From positions 1,178,001 through 1,242,000 of the forward strand of contig CP102611.1 of NCBI GenBank assembly GCA_041874755.1: a DNA stretch of 64,000 bases, written 5' to 3'. Shown here piece by piece: positions 28,221 to 38,046 of the stretch. Each line of letters starts with the position of its first letter. The stretch's first letter is position 1. The notes under the pieces are model-generated. The model was not told where the DNA came from. It saw nothing but the letters and a program-made list of their open reading frames with translations, and searched no databases. Position numbers and translations under genes: made by a program. The DNA is from Chitinibacter sp. SCUT-21 (GTDB lineage Bacteria > Pseudomonadota > Gammaproteobacteria > Burkholderiales > Chitinibacteraceae).

Positions 28221-30044
28221 TTAGTGCGCCAAGCCCATGCTGATCGCACCTTCTTCGGCACCCGTTGCCGCCGCACGGAAGCTCGTGAACAATTCACGCC
28301 CCATGCCAAAGCCATTGGCAGCCAGATCAGCTGCTGCCACTTCACGCGCATCCCACTCTGCAGCATCCACCTGAGCAATCAACTCGCCCGTTTCAGCATT
28401 CAATAGAATCATGTCGCCAGTGCGAACCTTACCAAGTGCGCCACCAGAAACCACTTCAGGTGTGATGTGAATTGCTGCAGGCACTTTGCCAGATGCGCCC
28501 GACATACGACCATCGGTCACCAAGGCCACTTTAAAGCCACGATCTTGTAGCACACCTAATGGCGGTGTGAGTTTATGTAACTCTGGCATGCCATTAGCAC
28601 GTGGACCTTGGAAACGAACCACAGCAATAAAGTCACGCTCCAATTCGCCACGTTTGAACGCAGCAATCACATCTTCTTGATCATCAAATACAATCGCTGG
28701 CGCATTTACAATGCGATGTTCTGGGGCTACCGCAGAAGTTTTAATCACTGCGCGACCTAAATTACCTGACAACAACTTGGTGCCACCATCAGCTTGGAAT
28801 GGATTTGCTGCAGTACGCAACACAGAATCATCACCACTTTGTTTTGGTGCATCACGCCATACCGCAACACCATTATCCAAGAATGGCTCTTGCGCATAAT
28901 GACGTAGACCAAAGCCGGCCGCAGTCCACACATCGTCATGCAAAAGACCCGCATCCAGCAATTCACGAATCAAGTAGCCCATACCGCCAGCGGCGTGGAA
29001 ATGATTCACATCCGCTGCGCCATTCGGATATACCTTGGCCAACAGCGGAATAATTGCTGATAGGTCATTAAAGTCAGACCAATTGATAATCACGCCGGCA
29101 GCGCGCGCAATCGCAATCAAATGGATCGTGTGGTTGGTCGAGCCACCAGTAGCCAACAAACCAATAATGCCGTTGATGATTGCTTTTTCATCAACCACTT
29201 TACCCACAGGAATATATTCATTACCCAAGGCAGTAATTTGCGCCGCACGTTTTGCCGCGGCAACGGTTAACGCCTCACGCAATGGCGTACCTGGATTAGT
29301 AAAGGCCGCACCTGGCATATGCAAACCCATAATTTCCATCAGCATTTGATTCGAGTTGGCGGTTCCAAAGAAGGTACAGGTACCCGCACCGTGGTATGAG
29401 CCTTCCTCTGATGCCAAGAGCGCGTCGCGACCTACTTTGCCTTCGGCAAACAACTGACGTGTTTTATTTTTTTCTTTATTCGCAATCCCGCTAGTCATTG
29501 GACCTGCTGGTACAAAAATCGTTGGCAAATGGCCAAACTGCAATGCGCCCATCAATAGACCTGGGACAATTTTGTCGCACACGCCCAAGCACAAAGTCGC
29601 ATCAAACATATTGTGCGACAGCGCCACAGCTGTTGACATAGCAATCACGTCACGACTGAACAATGACAACTCCATCCCAGGCTGCCCTTGCGTCACGCCA
29701 TCGCACATCGCAGGAACGCCACCTGCGAATTGAGCCGTTGCGCCCACTTCATTCGCAGCCTTTTTAATAATGGCGGGATAAGTTTCGAACGGTTGGTGCG
29801 CCGACAACATTTCGTTGTATGAAGAAACGATAGCGATATTAGCTTGGCGCATTTCGCGCAACATGATCTTATCAGTTTCTGGCATCGCCGCCCAAGCGTG
29901 AGCTTGGTTAGTACAGGCCAAACCTTTACGGACGGGTTCTTTACTGGCCGCCTGCTCCATACGCGCTAAATAGCGTGAACGTGATTCTTTACTGCGTTCA
30001 ATAACGCGCTGAGTAACTTCAACCAAACCGGGATGCAGGGACAT
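28221..30044 (-). CDS. edd: 6-phosphogluconate dehydratase
   Basis: Dehydrates 6-phosphogluconate to KDPG. A 607-residue IlvD/Edd-family enzyme with the iron-sulfur cysteines visible in [23 protein letters not shown] and [16 protein letters not shown] start at the ATG ending at 30044 (MSLHPGL), which has GGAG 7 nt upstream and matches the family length; the frame is open 12 codons further. It diverges from zwf, and a HexR-type operator lies 58-72 bp before its start, so it should be repressed when KDPG is low. Confidence 0.96.
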   Translation of the reverse strand: MSLHPGLVEVTQRVIERSKESRSRYLARMEQAASKEPVRKGLACTNQAHAWAAMPETDKIMLREMRQANIAIVSSYNEMLSAHQPFETYPAIIKKAANEVGATAQFAGGVPAMCDGVTQGQPGMELSLFSRDVIAMSTAVALSHNMFDATLCLGVCDKIVPGLLMGALQFGHLPTIFVPAGPMTSGIANKEKNKTRQLFAEGKVGRDALLASEEGSYHGAGTCTFFGTANSNQMLMEIMGLHMPGAAFTNPGTPLREALTVAAAKRAAQITALGNEYIPVGKVVDEKAIINGIIGLLATGGSTNHTIHLIAIARAAGVIINWSDFNDLSAIIPLLAKVYPNGAADVNHFHAAGGMGYLIRELLDAGLLHDDVWTAAGFGLRHYAQEPFLDNGVAVWRDAPKQSGDDSVLRTAANPFQADGGTKLLSGNLGRAVIKTSAVAPEHRIVNAPAIVFDDQEDVIAAFKRGELERDFIAVVRFQGPRANGMPELHKLTPPLGVLQDRGFKVALVTDGRMSGASGKVPAAIHITPEVVSGGALGKVRTGDMILLNAETGELIAQVDAAEWDAREVAAADLAANGFGMGRELFTSFRAAATGAEEGAISMGLAH

Positions 30045-30101
30045 GAAAGAACTCCAAATTTTACGAACTAAACCACTCAAATCGTGGACTTAGAAATTAA
30101 G

Positions 30102-30116
30102 CGTAGTTTTACTACA
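30102..30116 (-). promoter_or_regulatory. HexR operator, edd-proximal
   Basis: On the minus strand the 15-mer TGTAGTAAAACTACG matches the HexR consensus TGTARTWWWAYTACA at 14 of 15 positions and is nearly palindromic. It sits in the promoter region of edd. The regulator hexR is encoded 2.5 kb away. Confidence 0.75.
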
Positions 30117-30268
30117 ACAAAGACATTTCGACAAGCAAAACTGTACACAAAGCCCATTCGCTGCAGTGCAGCAAGGCCTTGCACCACAAAGGGTTTCGCG
30201 AAAAACGGCTTGCGCCATATTAGTGCAAACCATTAGGTAATAAATTCGTTTGCTAGGGGCTTCTAGCC

Positions 30269-30283
30269 TGTAGTAAGATTACA
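30269..30283 (+). promoter_or_regulatory. HexR operator, zwf-proximal
   Basis: TGTAGTAAGATTACA matches the HexR consensus TGTARTWWWAYTACA at 14 of 15 positions. A -10-like TACTAT follows at 30289-30294, so the operator would cover the -20 to -35 area of the zwf promoter. The rest of the edd/zwf gap (30045-30341, 297 bp) shows no gene. Confidence 0.75.
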
Positions 30284-30341
30284 AAGCTTACTATGCTTGA
30301 CCCTTCGTCAAGCTCCAATTCCAGACGAGGATTTTTGGCTC

Positions 30342-31790
30342 ATGACTGCGATCGACGCTTTCGATATCGTATTTTTTGGCGGCACAGGTGACCTCGCGTT
30401 ACGCAAGTTACTGCCTGCACTCTACCACCAAGACCAAGACGGCAACCTACCCGCCGAAGGTCGAGTTATCTGTTTAGGCCGCAGCCCATCAGACACCGCA
30501 GCATATGTCGAAAAAGCCCATGCAAAGGCGAAAGAATACCTTGGCAGCCATTATAACGAAAGTGATTGGAATAAATTTGCCTCACGCATCGAATACCTGA
30601 AAGTCGATGCCAATACTGAAGCAGATTTTGTCGCATTGGCCGAATCATTAAATAAACACCCAAATCGCGACCGCGTTTTTTACCTCTCTACCGCTCCCGA
30701 CTTCTTCGCCCCGATCGCGAAAAACTTAGCAGCGCAAGGTTTGAATAAAGGCAAGTCGCGCGTTGTTCTAGAAAAACCACTCGGTCACGATCTTGAATCT
30801 TCGAACAAGATCAACGATGAAGTCGGCGTATATTTTACTGAGCAACAAATCTATCGTATCGACCACTATCTCGGCAAAGAGCCAGTGCTAAATTTGATCG
30901 CACTGCGTTTTGCCAACACTTTGCTCGAACCACTGTGGCGCCGCGAATGGATTCGTGACGTGCAAATCACCGTTACCGAGCAAGTTGGCGTTGAAACCCG
31001 TGCGGACTTCTACGACAAGACTGGTGCTTTGCGCGACATGGTGCAAAACCACTTATTGCAATTATTGACCATCGTGGCGATGGAGCCGCCAGCATCAATC
31101 GACGCGGATGCGGTGCGTGATGAAAAACTAAAAGTACTACGTGCATTGAAACCGCTGACGACTGATGACGTTAAAACCAAGGTTGTTCGTGGCCAATATC
31201 GCGCTGGTGCAGTTGCTGGCAAACCCGTTATTGGCTATCAAGACGAGCCTGGCGTACCTGCTGGTTCAAAAGCCGAAACCTTCGTGGCCCTAAAAGCCGA
31301 AATCGAAACCTGGCGTTGGGCTGGTGTGCCATTCTTCCTGCGCACAGGTAAACGCCTCGGCGATCGTTTGGCACAAATCGTGATTAATTTCCGCGAAGTA
31401 CCAACCTCTACTTTTGGCAAAAACACGCGCCCAAATCGCTTGGTGATTGAATTGCAACCCGACGAATCAGTGCGTTTGTACATGATGGCGAAAGAGCCAG
31501 GCAAAGAGCAATTGCGCGAAGTGTATTTGGATCTGGACTTTAAAGAAGCATTCCAAACTCGCAGCCCAGAAGCGTATGAACGTCTGTTGATGGATGTGAT
31601 TAAGGGTGATCTATCACTCTTCGTTCGTCGCGACGAACAACGCGCAGCATGGCGTTGGGTTGAGCCGATTATCGACTCATGGGAAAACAGCAGCGAAGGT
31701 CCGAAAACCTACACGGCCGGTACATGGGGCCCTGCAGCCTCATCGGCACTGCTGTCACGTGATGGCTTGTGCTGGCACGAAGAGGCTTAA
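30342..31790 (+). CDS. zwf: Glucose-6-phosphate 1-dehydrogenase
   Basis: Oxidises glucose 6-phosphate to 6-phosphogluconolactone with NADP. A 482-residue enzyme with the nucleotide-binding GGTGDLA motif near residue 12 and the active-site signature RIDHYLGKE. I start at the ATG at 30342 (MTAIDAFDIVFFGG); a GAGG lies 11 nt upstream, and a TTG-start extension is possible but unlikely. It leads the plus-strand zwf-pgl-hexR-pgi series and is preceded by a HexR operator. Confidence 0.96.
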   Translation: MTAIDAFDIVFFGGTGDLALRKLLPALYHQDQDGNLPAEGRVICLGRSPSDTAAYVEKAHAKAKEYLGSHYNESDWNKFASRIEYLKVDANTEADFVALAESLNKHPNRDRVFYLSTAPDFFAPIAKNLAAQGLNKGKSRVVLEKPLGHDLESSNKINDEVGVYFTEQQIYRIDHYLGKEPVLNLIALRFANTLLEPLWRREWIRDVQITVTEQVGVETRADFYDKTGALRDMVQNHLLQLLTIVAMEPPASIDADAVRDEKLKVLRALKPLTTDDVKTKVVRGQYRAGAVAGKPVIGYQDEPGVPAGSKAETFVALKAEIETWRWAGVPFFLRTGKRLGDRLAQIVINFREVPTSTFGKNTRPNRLVIELQPDESVRLYMMAKEPGKEQLREVYLDLDFKEAFQTRSPEAYERLLMDVIKGDLSLFVRRDEQRAAWRWVEPIIDSWENSSEGPKTYTAGTWGPAASSALLSRDGLCWHEEA

Positions 31791-31810
31791 TACCCATATG
31801 CAGTAACTAC

Positions 31811-31839
31811 ATCAAGACCACGCCAAACGTGGTCTTGAT
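31811..31839 (+). terminator. Hairpin between zwf and pgl (attenuator or weak terminator)
   Basis: A perfect 12-bp stem (31811-31822 with 31828-31839, loop CCAAA). No U-tract follows, so it may stabilise the zwf message or partially reduce read-through to pgl rather than stop transcription fully. Confidence 0.5.
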
Positions 31840-31877
31840 TGCAATACCCCACAGCATCAAAGAGTCTGGAGATTTAG

Positions 31878-32573
31878 ATGTCCTTGCAATGGCATGAATT
31901 TAGCAGTAAAGAAGCACTGGATCAGCAATTAGCGGCCAGCATCGCCACTGAGCTCAAACAAGCGATCGCACAACGTGGCACCGCCGGTCTTGCAGTGTCC
32001 GGCGGCCGTACGCCGGCTGGCATGTTCAAAGCCTTGCGAACTAATGATTTGGACTGGTCAAAAGTGGTCATCACTTTGGTTGACGAACGTTGGGTTCAGC
32101 CCGATCACGCCGATAGCAACGAGCGCCTGACGCGTGAAAATTTGCTACAAGATGCCGCTGCGGCTGCGACTTTTGTGTCTTTAGTCAATCAAGCTGCAAC
32201 GCCACACGAAGCTCTAGCAGAAATCGAGGCTCGCCTCACGGTAATGCCTAACCCGATTGATGTTGTGATTTTGGGCATGGGTGATGATGGCCATACCGCA
32301 TCCTTGTTTCCCAACGCTAGTGAGCTGGAAGCCGCTTGCGCATCAACCGCTTTGCTCGCTGCAGTGACTCCGCCAGTAGCGCCCCATCAGCGCATCACGC
32401 TGACTTTACCTAGCATCGTAAAAAGCCCAAAAGTCATCGTTCATATTACTGGCGAGGGCAAAAAGGCCTTGTTGAAGGACGCGATGGCAGCCGATATTGC
32501 TCTCACCGAGCAGTACCCAATTCGCCGCGTACTCGATCAGGTGGCATTAGCCAACGTATTCTGGGCAGCCTAA
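31878..32573 (+). CDS. pgl: 6-phosphogluconolactonase
   Basis: Hydrolyses 6-phosphogluconolactone to 6-phosphogluconate. The 231-residue protein has the DevB/Pgl-type motifs LAVSGGRTP, LVDERWV...SN and LGMGDDGHTASLFP. A GGAG site lies 8 nt before the ATG. It follows zwf by 87 bp and precedes hexR, so the whole oxidative entry into the Entner-Doudoroff route is in one place. Confidence 0.94.
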   Translation: MSLQWHEFSSKEALDQQLAASIATELKQAIAQRGTAGLAVSGGRTPAGMFKALRTNDLDWSKVVITLVDERWVQPDHADSNERLTRENLLQDAAAAATFVSLVNQAATPHEALAEIEARLTVMPNPIDVVILGMGDDGHTASLFPNASELEAACASTALLAAVTPPVAPHQRITLTLPSIVKSPKVIVHITGEGKKALLKDAMAADIALTEQYPIRRVLDQVALANVFWAA

Positions 32574-32656
32574 ACAATTGGCAAGGAAGCCATTTTGCAG
32601 TTCAACCAACTTTCAGTCCTGCACTGTGATGCTAGCTTGAGTGAGGAATTCTAAAT

Positions 32657-33499
32657 ATGCTCGAACGCATTAAAACCGTACTCGATTCATTATCAAAATC
32701 AGAACGTAAAGTCGCCGAGCTAGTCATCGCCCAACCCAATTTGGTCGCTAATGCACCGATTGCCCAAATCGCAGAGATGGCCGATGTGTCACAACCGACT
32801 GTCATTCGCTTCTGTAGATCGCTCAATTGCTCAGGGCTGCAAGACTTTAAATTGCGCCTAACCCGCAGTTTGGTGTCTGGCGTACCCTATGTGCACTCGA
32901 TGGTCTCGGCCGATGATTCAGCGCACGATTTGGCGCGCAAATTGTTTGATAACAATATTTCTCACCTGTTGCGCTGCCGTAATGAGCTTGACACTGACGT
33001 ACTCGAACGTGCCATCAAAGTACTGTCGAACACGCATAAAATCGAAGTTTGGGGGCAAGGCCAATCGGGTGCCGTCGCGATCGACGCCCAAAATAAATTC
33101 TTCCGCCTTGGCGTGCCGACCGTTGCCTATACTGACCCGCATATGCACGGCATGAGCGCGTCGATGCTGAAACCAGGCGATGCGGTCATCGCCGTTTCAA
33201 ACTCGGGGCGTACCCTCGATATGCTACGCTCGGTAGAAATTGCCCGCGATGCTGGCGCTGATGTGATCGGTATTACGCACAGCAAATCACCACTCGCAAA
33301 GCGCTGCAATATTTGTCTGTACGCCGACACGATGGAAGACCCTGATCTTTACACGCCAATGATTACGCGAATTGTGCATTTGGTGATTATTGACGTGCTA
33401 GCAGTCGGCGTTGCACTCAAGCGCGGCCCTGAGCTGATCGATCAGCTAGAAAAAATGAAACGCAATATGAAAGAAAAACGAGTTCGTGGCCATGAGTAA
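32657..33499 (+). CDS. hexR: HexR-type transcription regulator (RpiR family)
   Basis: A 280-residue RpiR-family repressor. An N-terminal helix-turn-helix (about 1-77; [15 protein letters not shown] is the recognition part) is followed by a SIS sugar-phosphate domain (about 125-255; [20 protein letters not shown]). HexR proteins bind KDPG and then release zwf and edd-eda promoters. Two matching operators lie in the edd/zwf divergent region of this window, which supports the assignment. GAGG lies 10 nt before the ATG. The basic C-terminal tail ([15 protein letters not shown]) is unusual but short. Confidence 0.93.
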   Translation: MLERIKTVLDSLSKSERKVAELVIAQPNLVANAPIAQIAEMADVSQPTVIRFCRSLNCSGLQDFKLRLTRSLVSGVPYVHSMVSADDSAHDLARKLFDNNISHLLRCRNELDTDVLERAIKVLSNTHKIEVWGQGQSGAVAIDAQNKFFRLGVPTVAYTDPHMHGMSASMLKPGDAVIAVSNSGRTLDMLRSVEIARDAGADVIGITHSKSPLAKRCNICLYADTMEDPDLYTPMITRIVHLVIIDVLAVGVALKRGPELIDQLEKMKRNMKEKRVRGHE

Positions 33500-33551
33500 G
33501 CGAACCAAAATCAACACCAATAAAAATAGTGATTCACGAGGAACTCTGTCG

Positions 33552-35198
33552 ATGTCTAATCTTACTTCGTCGCCAGCTTGGCAAGCGTTAACTGAGCATT
33601 TCAAAGAAGTTGAATCGCTGCATATGCGCGATCTATTTCAAAATGACCCACATCGTTTTGAAAAATTCTCGCTGGAAACCGGTGGTCTGTTTTTTGATTA
33701 CTCAAAAAACCGCATTACCGAAAAAACCATGCAATTGCTGTTTGATTTGGCGCGCCAGTCTGGCGTGAAAGAGCGCATCGAAAAAATGTTTTCCGGTGAG
33801 AAAATCAATATCACCGAAAACCGCGCGGTACTGCATACTGCTTTGCGCAATCTAGACCACAACCCAATCGTGGTGGATGGCGAAGATGTAATGCCTAAGG
33901 TCAATGCCGTTAAAGAACAGATTGGTATTTTCTCTGACAAAGTTCGCTCAGGTGAATGGCAAGGTTACACTGGCAAACCCATTACCGATATCGTGAATAT
34001 TGGTATTGGTGGCTCTGACCTTGGCCCATTGATGGTCTGTCAGTCGCTTAAAGAATATGGTCACGCCCGCTTGACGATGCACTTTGTGTCAACCGTCGAC
34101 GGCGATCAAATTGTTTCTACGTTGAAAAAACTCAACCCAGAAACAACGCTATTTATCATTGCGTCAAAAACATTTACCACCCAAGAAACCATCACCAACG
34201 CCCGTACCGCGCGTGCTTGGTTCCTCAACACAGCGAACGACGAAAAGCATATTGCTAAACACTTTGTTGCGGTATCAACCAATAGCAAAGCAGTAGCGGA
34301 ATTTGGCATCGACACGAACAATATGTTCGAATTCTGGGACTGGGTCGGTGGTCGTTATTCACTGTGGTCAGCGATTGGTTTGCCAATCGCGATTTACTTG
34401 GGTAAACACAACTACCAAGATTTGCTGCACGGTGCATACACCATGGATCAACACTTCCGTGGCAAACCGCTGGAGCAAAACGTGCCAGTCATTATGGCGA
34501 TGCTCGGCATTTGGTACGGCAACTTCTTCGGCGCCAATACCCATCTGGTTTCACCATACAACCAATGTATGTCACGCTTCCCTGCTTATTTGCAGCAGCT
34601 AGATATGGAATCAAACGGTAAAACCGTTGATTTGCAAGGCAAGCGCGTTGATTACGCAACAGGCCCAGTGGTATGGGGTGACGCTGGCATCAATGGTCAG
34701 CACGCTTATTACCAAATGCTGCACCAAGGCACACAAATCGTACCGATCGACTTTATTGCCACAATTGAACATCCGGATATTCCAGAGCCACACAGCACAA
34801 TTTTGATGGCGAACTTCTTTGCGCAAACCGAAGCGTTTATGCGCGGTAAAAACGAAGCCGAAGTGCGTGCCGAATTGGAAAAATCAGGCATCACAGGCCA
34901 AGCGCAAGATGAGCTAGTGCCGCACAAGATTTTCAAAGGCAATCGCCCAACCAACACCATTATGATGCAACGCCTGACGCCACGTCGTCTCGGCGCGCTG
35001 ATTGCCTTGTACGAGCACAAAATCTTCGTTCAAGGCACGGTATGGAACATTAACTCGTATGACCAATGGGGTGTAGAGTTAGGCAAACAATTAGCCAAGC
35101 TGATTGAAGCCGATTTAACGACCCCAGGTCTGACATCAAGTCACGATGCCTCTACAAACGGCTTGATTAACTATTTCAAACGCAATACACCGCGCTAA
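33552..35198 (+). CDS. pgi: Glucose-6-phosphate isomerase
   Basis: Interconverts glucose 6-phosphate and fructose 6-phosphate. A 548-residue protein with the signatures [28 protein letters not shown] and [13 protein letters not shown]. The ATG at 33552 ([10 protein letters not shown]) is chosen because GAGGA lies 9 nt upstream and the family N-terminus fits. The frame is open upstream across the hexR stop, so a 22-residue longer form from 33486 cannot be excluded, but it has no ribosome site. It is the last gene of the zwf-pgl-hexR-pgi series. Confidence 0.96.
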   Translation: MSNLTSSPAWQALTEHFKEVESLHMRDLFQNDPHRFEKFSLETGGLFFDYSKNRITEKTMQLLFDLARQSGVKERIEKMFSGEKINITENRAVLHTALRNLDHNPIVVDGEDVMPKVNAVKEQIGIFSDKVRSGEWQGYTGKPITDIVNIGIGGSDLGPLMVCQSLKEYGHARLTMHFVSTVDGDQIVSTLKKLNPETTLFIIASKTFTTQETITNARTARAWFLNTANDEKHIAKHFVAVSTNSKAVAEFGIDTNNMFEFWDWVGGRYSLWSAIGLPIAIYLGKHNYQDLLHGAYTMDQHFRGKPLEQNVPVIMAMLGIWYGNFFGANTHLVSPYNQCMSRFPAYLQQLDMESNGKTVDLQGKRVDYATGPVVWGDAGINGQHAYYQMLHQGTQIVPIDFIATIEHPDIPEPHSTILMANFFAQTEAFMRGKNEAEVRAELEKSGITGQAQDELVPHKIFKGNRPTNTIMMQRLTPRRLGALIALYEHKIFVQGTVWNINSYDQWGVELGKQLAKLIEADLTTPGLTSSHDASTNGLINYFKRNTPR

Positions 35199-35229
35199 AC
35201 CCTTGGCGTAGGCACCCCCTGCGCCATGT

Positions 35230-35252
35230 AGCTTGGCCAAATAAACCAAGCT
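35230..35252 (+). other. Intergenic hairpin before aceE
   Basis: AGCTTGG pairs with CCAAGCT across a 9-nt loop. A further GGCGTAGG/CCTGCGCC stem lies just before it (35206-35226). Neither has a good U-tract. This is the first of three hairpins in the gaps of the pyruvate dehydrogenase operon. Confidence 0.5.
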
Positions 35253-35294
35253 CAGTGTGATTTTAAAATAACCCACTCACAAGGTAGATATACG

Positions 35295-37952
35295 ATGGCA
35301 GATCAGATTCACGACCATGATCCACAAGAAACCAAAGAATGGCTGGATGCGTTACAAGGCGTTATTGCAGCAGAAGGTGCTGAACGCGCTCATTTCCTCG
35401 TGGAAAAACTGGTAGATCAAGCCCGTCAAGACGGTGTGAACATCCCCTACACTGCGACTACGGCGTACATCAACACCATCCCTGCGCACCTGCAAGCTAA
35501 GCACCCAGGCAATGCGCACCTTGAAGAACGTATCTTGGCATACACGCGCTGGAATGCGGCAGCAATGGTGGCGAAGGCCAACCGCGACGCAGCTGAGCCA
35601 GGTGGTCATATTTCATCGTTTGCTTCTGCCGCTACTTTGTACGATGTGGGTTGGAATCACTTCTGGCATGCTGCGAATGAAAACCACGGCGGTGACTTGG
35701 TGTACTTCCAAGGTCATTCTGCGCCAGGTATGTATTCGCGCGCCTTCCTTGAAGGTCGTATCTCTGAAGCGCAACTGAACAAATTCCGTCGTGAAGTCGA
35801 CGGTGACGGTCTGTCTTCATATCCGCACCCATGGTTGATGCCAGATTTCTGGCAATTCCCAACCGTATCAATGGGTCTGGGCCCATTGATGGCGATCTAC
35901 CAAGCTCGCTTTATGAAATACCTCGACGACCGCGGCTTTAAACAAAAAGGCGATCGTCACGTTTGGTGTTTCTGCGGTGATGGTGAAATGGACGAGCCAG
36001 AATCTCTGGGTGCGATTTCATTGGCTGGCCGTGAAAAACTGGACAATCTGATTTTCGTCATCAACTGCAACTTGCAACGTCTGGACGGTCCAGTGCGCGG
36101 TAACGGCAAAATCATCCAAGAACTCGAAGGCGACTTCCGTGGTTCTGGCTGGAACGTGATCAAAGTCGTTTGGGGCTCAGGCTGGGATGCCTTGCTCGCG
36201 CAAGACAAGAAAGGTTTGCTGCAAAAACGCATGATGGAAGTCGTTGACGGCGAATACCAGACTTACAAATCGAAAAACGGTGCGTACGTTCGCGAACACT
36301 TCTTCGGTAAATATCCAGAATTGCTCGACCTCGTAGCCAGCATGACCGACGACGACATCTGGAAATTGACGCGCGGCGGTAACGATTTATTCAAAGTTTA
36401 CGCAGCGTACAAAGCAGCGGTTGAGCACAAAGGCCAACCAACGCTGTTGCTCGTTAAAACCGTTAAAGGCTTTGGCGTTGGCGCTGCAGGCGAATCGCAA
36501 AACACTGCGCACAACACCAAAAAATTGGGCGATGACGATTTGCTGCATCTTCGTGATCGTTTCCATGTACCACTGACCGACGAAGAAGCCAAAGCGTGCA
36601 CTTTCTACCGTCCACCAGCGGATAGCCCTGAATACAAATACATGATGGAACGTCGCAGCGCTTTGGGCGGCTTTATTCCATCGCGTAAACCAGTGAACGA
36701 ACCATTGGAAGTGCCGTCTCTGGACGCATTCAAAGCCTTGCTCGAATCATCGGGCGAGCGCGAAATGTCAACGACGATGGCCTTCGTTCGCTTGCTGAAC
36801 ACCTTGGTGAAAGACAAGCAAATCGGCAAACGCGTAGTGCCTATCGTACCGGATGAGAGCCGTACTTTCGGTATGGAAGGTATGTTCCGTCAATTGGGTA
36901 TCTGGTCGCACGTGGGTCAGTTGTACGAGCCACAAGATGCCGACCAATTGATGTTCTACAAAGAATCACAAACGGGTCAGATTCTACAAGAAGGTATTAA
37001 CGAAGCGGGCGCGATGTCAGACTGGATCGCGGCAGCAACGTCGTACGCCAACCACGGCCACACGATGATTCCGTTCTACATCTACTACTCAATGTTCGGT
37101 TTCCAACGTATTGGTGACTTGGCTTGGGCTGCCGGCGACTTGCGCGCACGTGGTTTCTTGATTGGCGGTACTGCTGGTCGCACAACATTGAACGGCGAAG
37201 GCTTGCAGCACCAAGATGGTCACGGCCATCTGTTTGCTGAATTCGTACCAACTTGCGTGTCATACGATCCAACCTTCGCCTACGAATTGGCCGTAATCGT
37301 CCAAGACGGTATGCGTCGTATGTACCAAAACCAAGAGAACATCTACTACTACCTGTCAGTAATGAACGAGAACTACACGCACCCAGCGATGCCTGCAGGT
37401 GCTGAGGCCGGCATTATCAAAGGTCTGTACAAGTTCAAACAAGGTGGTGAAGGCAAGCTTAAAGTTCAGTTGATGGGCTCAGGCACGATCTTCCGCGAAG
37501 TGATCGCTGCAGCTGATTTGCTGAAAGCAGACTTCGGTGTTGAAGCCGACATCTGGTCAGCGCCAAGCTTTAACGAATTGCGTCGTGACGGGATGGCCGC
37601 AACTCGTCACAACTACCTGAACCCAACTGCTGAAGCTCAAGTGCCATACGTGACTGAATGCCTGAAAGGTGCACAAGGTCCAGTGGTTTGCGCGACAGAC
37701 TACAAACGCACTTACGCTGATCAAATCCGCGAATACGTACCAGGTCGCTACGTGGTTCTGGGTTGCGATGGCTTTGGCCGTTCTGCAAGCCGTGCTGAAT
37801 TGCGCAGCTTCTTCGAGGTGGATCGCTACCACGTAGCCGTGGCAGCACTGAAAGCCTTGGCCGACGAAGGTCTGTTGCCAGTGGCTAAAGTGGCTGAAGC
37901 GATTGCTAAATACGGCATTCGCACCGAGCGCCCAGCGCCTTGGACTGTGTAA
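35295..37952 (+). CDS. aceE: Pyruvate dehydrogenase E1 component, homodimeric type
   Basis: Decarboxylates pyruvate with thiamine diphosphate and transfers the acetyl group to the lipoyl arm of E2. The 885-residue length is typical of the single-chain proteobacterial E1. The ThDP motif is visible (FCGDGEMDEPES ... NCNLQRLDGPVRG), together with SYPHPWLMPDFWQFPTVSMG and LEDPVRGN-type conserved parts. AAGG lies 8 nt before the ATG. It starts a three-gene operon with aceF and lpdA. Confidence 0.97.
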   Translation: MADQIHDHDPQETKEWLDALQGVIAAEGAERAHFLVEKLVDQARQDGVNIPYTATTAYINTIPAHLQAKHPGNAHLEERILAYTRWNAAAMVAKANRDAAEPGGHISSFASAATLYDVGWNHFWHAANENHGGDLVYFQGHSAPGMYSRAFLEGRISEAQLNKFRREVDGDGLSSYPHPWLMPDFWQFPTVSMGLGPLMAIYQARFMKYLDDRGFKQKGDRHVWCFCGDGEMDEPESLGAISLAGREKLDNLIFVINCNLQRLDGPVRGNGKIIQELEGDFRGSGWNVIKVVWGSGWDALLAQDKKGLLQKRMMEVVDGEYQTYKSKNGAYVREHFFGKYPELLDLVASMTDDDIWKLTRGGNDLFKVYAAYKAAVEHKGQPTLLLVKTVKGFGVGAAGESQNTAHNTKKLGDDDLLHLRDRFHVPLTDEEAKACTFYRPPADSPEYKYMMERRSALGGFIPSRKPVNEPLEVPSLDAFKALLESSGEREMSTTMAFVRLLNTLVKDKQIGKRVVPIVPDESRTFGMEGMFRQLGIWSHVGQLYEPQDADQLMFYKESQTGQILQEGINEAGAMSDWIAAATSYANHGHTMIPFYIYYSMFGFQRIGDLAWAAGDLRARGFLIGGTAGRTTLNGEGLQHQDGHGHLFAEFVPTCVSYDPTFAYELAVIVQDGMRRMYQNQENIYYYLSVMNENYTHPAMPAGAEAGIIKGLYKFKQGGEGKLKVQLMGSGTIFREVIAAADLLKADFGVEADIWSAPSFNELRRDGMAATRHNYLNPTAEAQVPYVTECLKGAQGPVVCATDYKRTYADQIREYVPGRYVVLGCDGFGRSASRAELRSFFEVDRYHVAVAALKALADEGLLPVAKVAEAIAKYGIRTERPAPWTV

Positions 37953-37967
37953 TTAAAAAGTGAGACA

Positions 37968-38002
37968 CAGCTTGGCTGGGTATATCCACCTAAGCCAAGC
38001 TG
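37968..38002 (+). other. Intergenic hairpin between aceE and aceF
   Basis: A perfect 10-bp stem CAGCTTGGCT/AGCCAAGCTG with a 15-nt loop. It resembles the hairpin before aceE (shared AGCTTGG/CCAAGCT). There is no U-tract, so read-through is expected. Confidence 0.6.
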
Positions 38003-38046
38003 AACAATTAACGGAAGGGCATACCCTACCCTCACAGGATTTGACC

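Noticed and set aside
33486..33551. 22-codon upstream extension of pgi
   Set aside because: Open frame overlaps the hexR stop, has no ribosome site and no family similarity.
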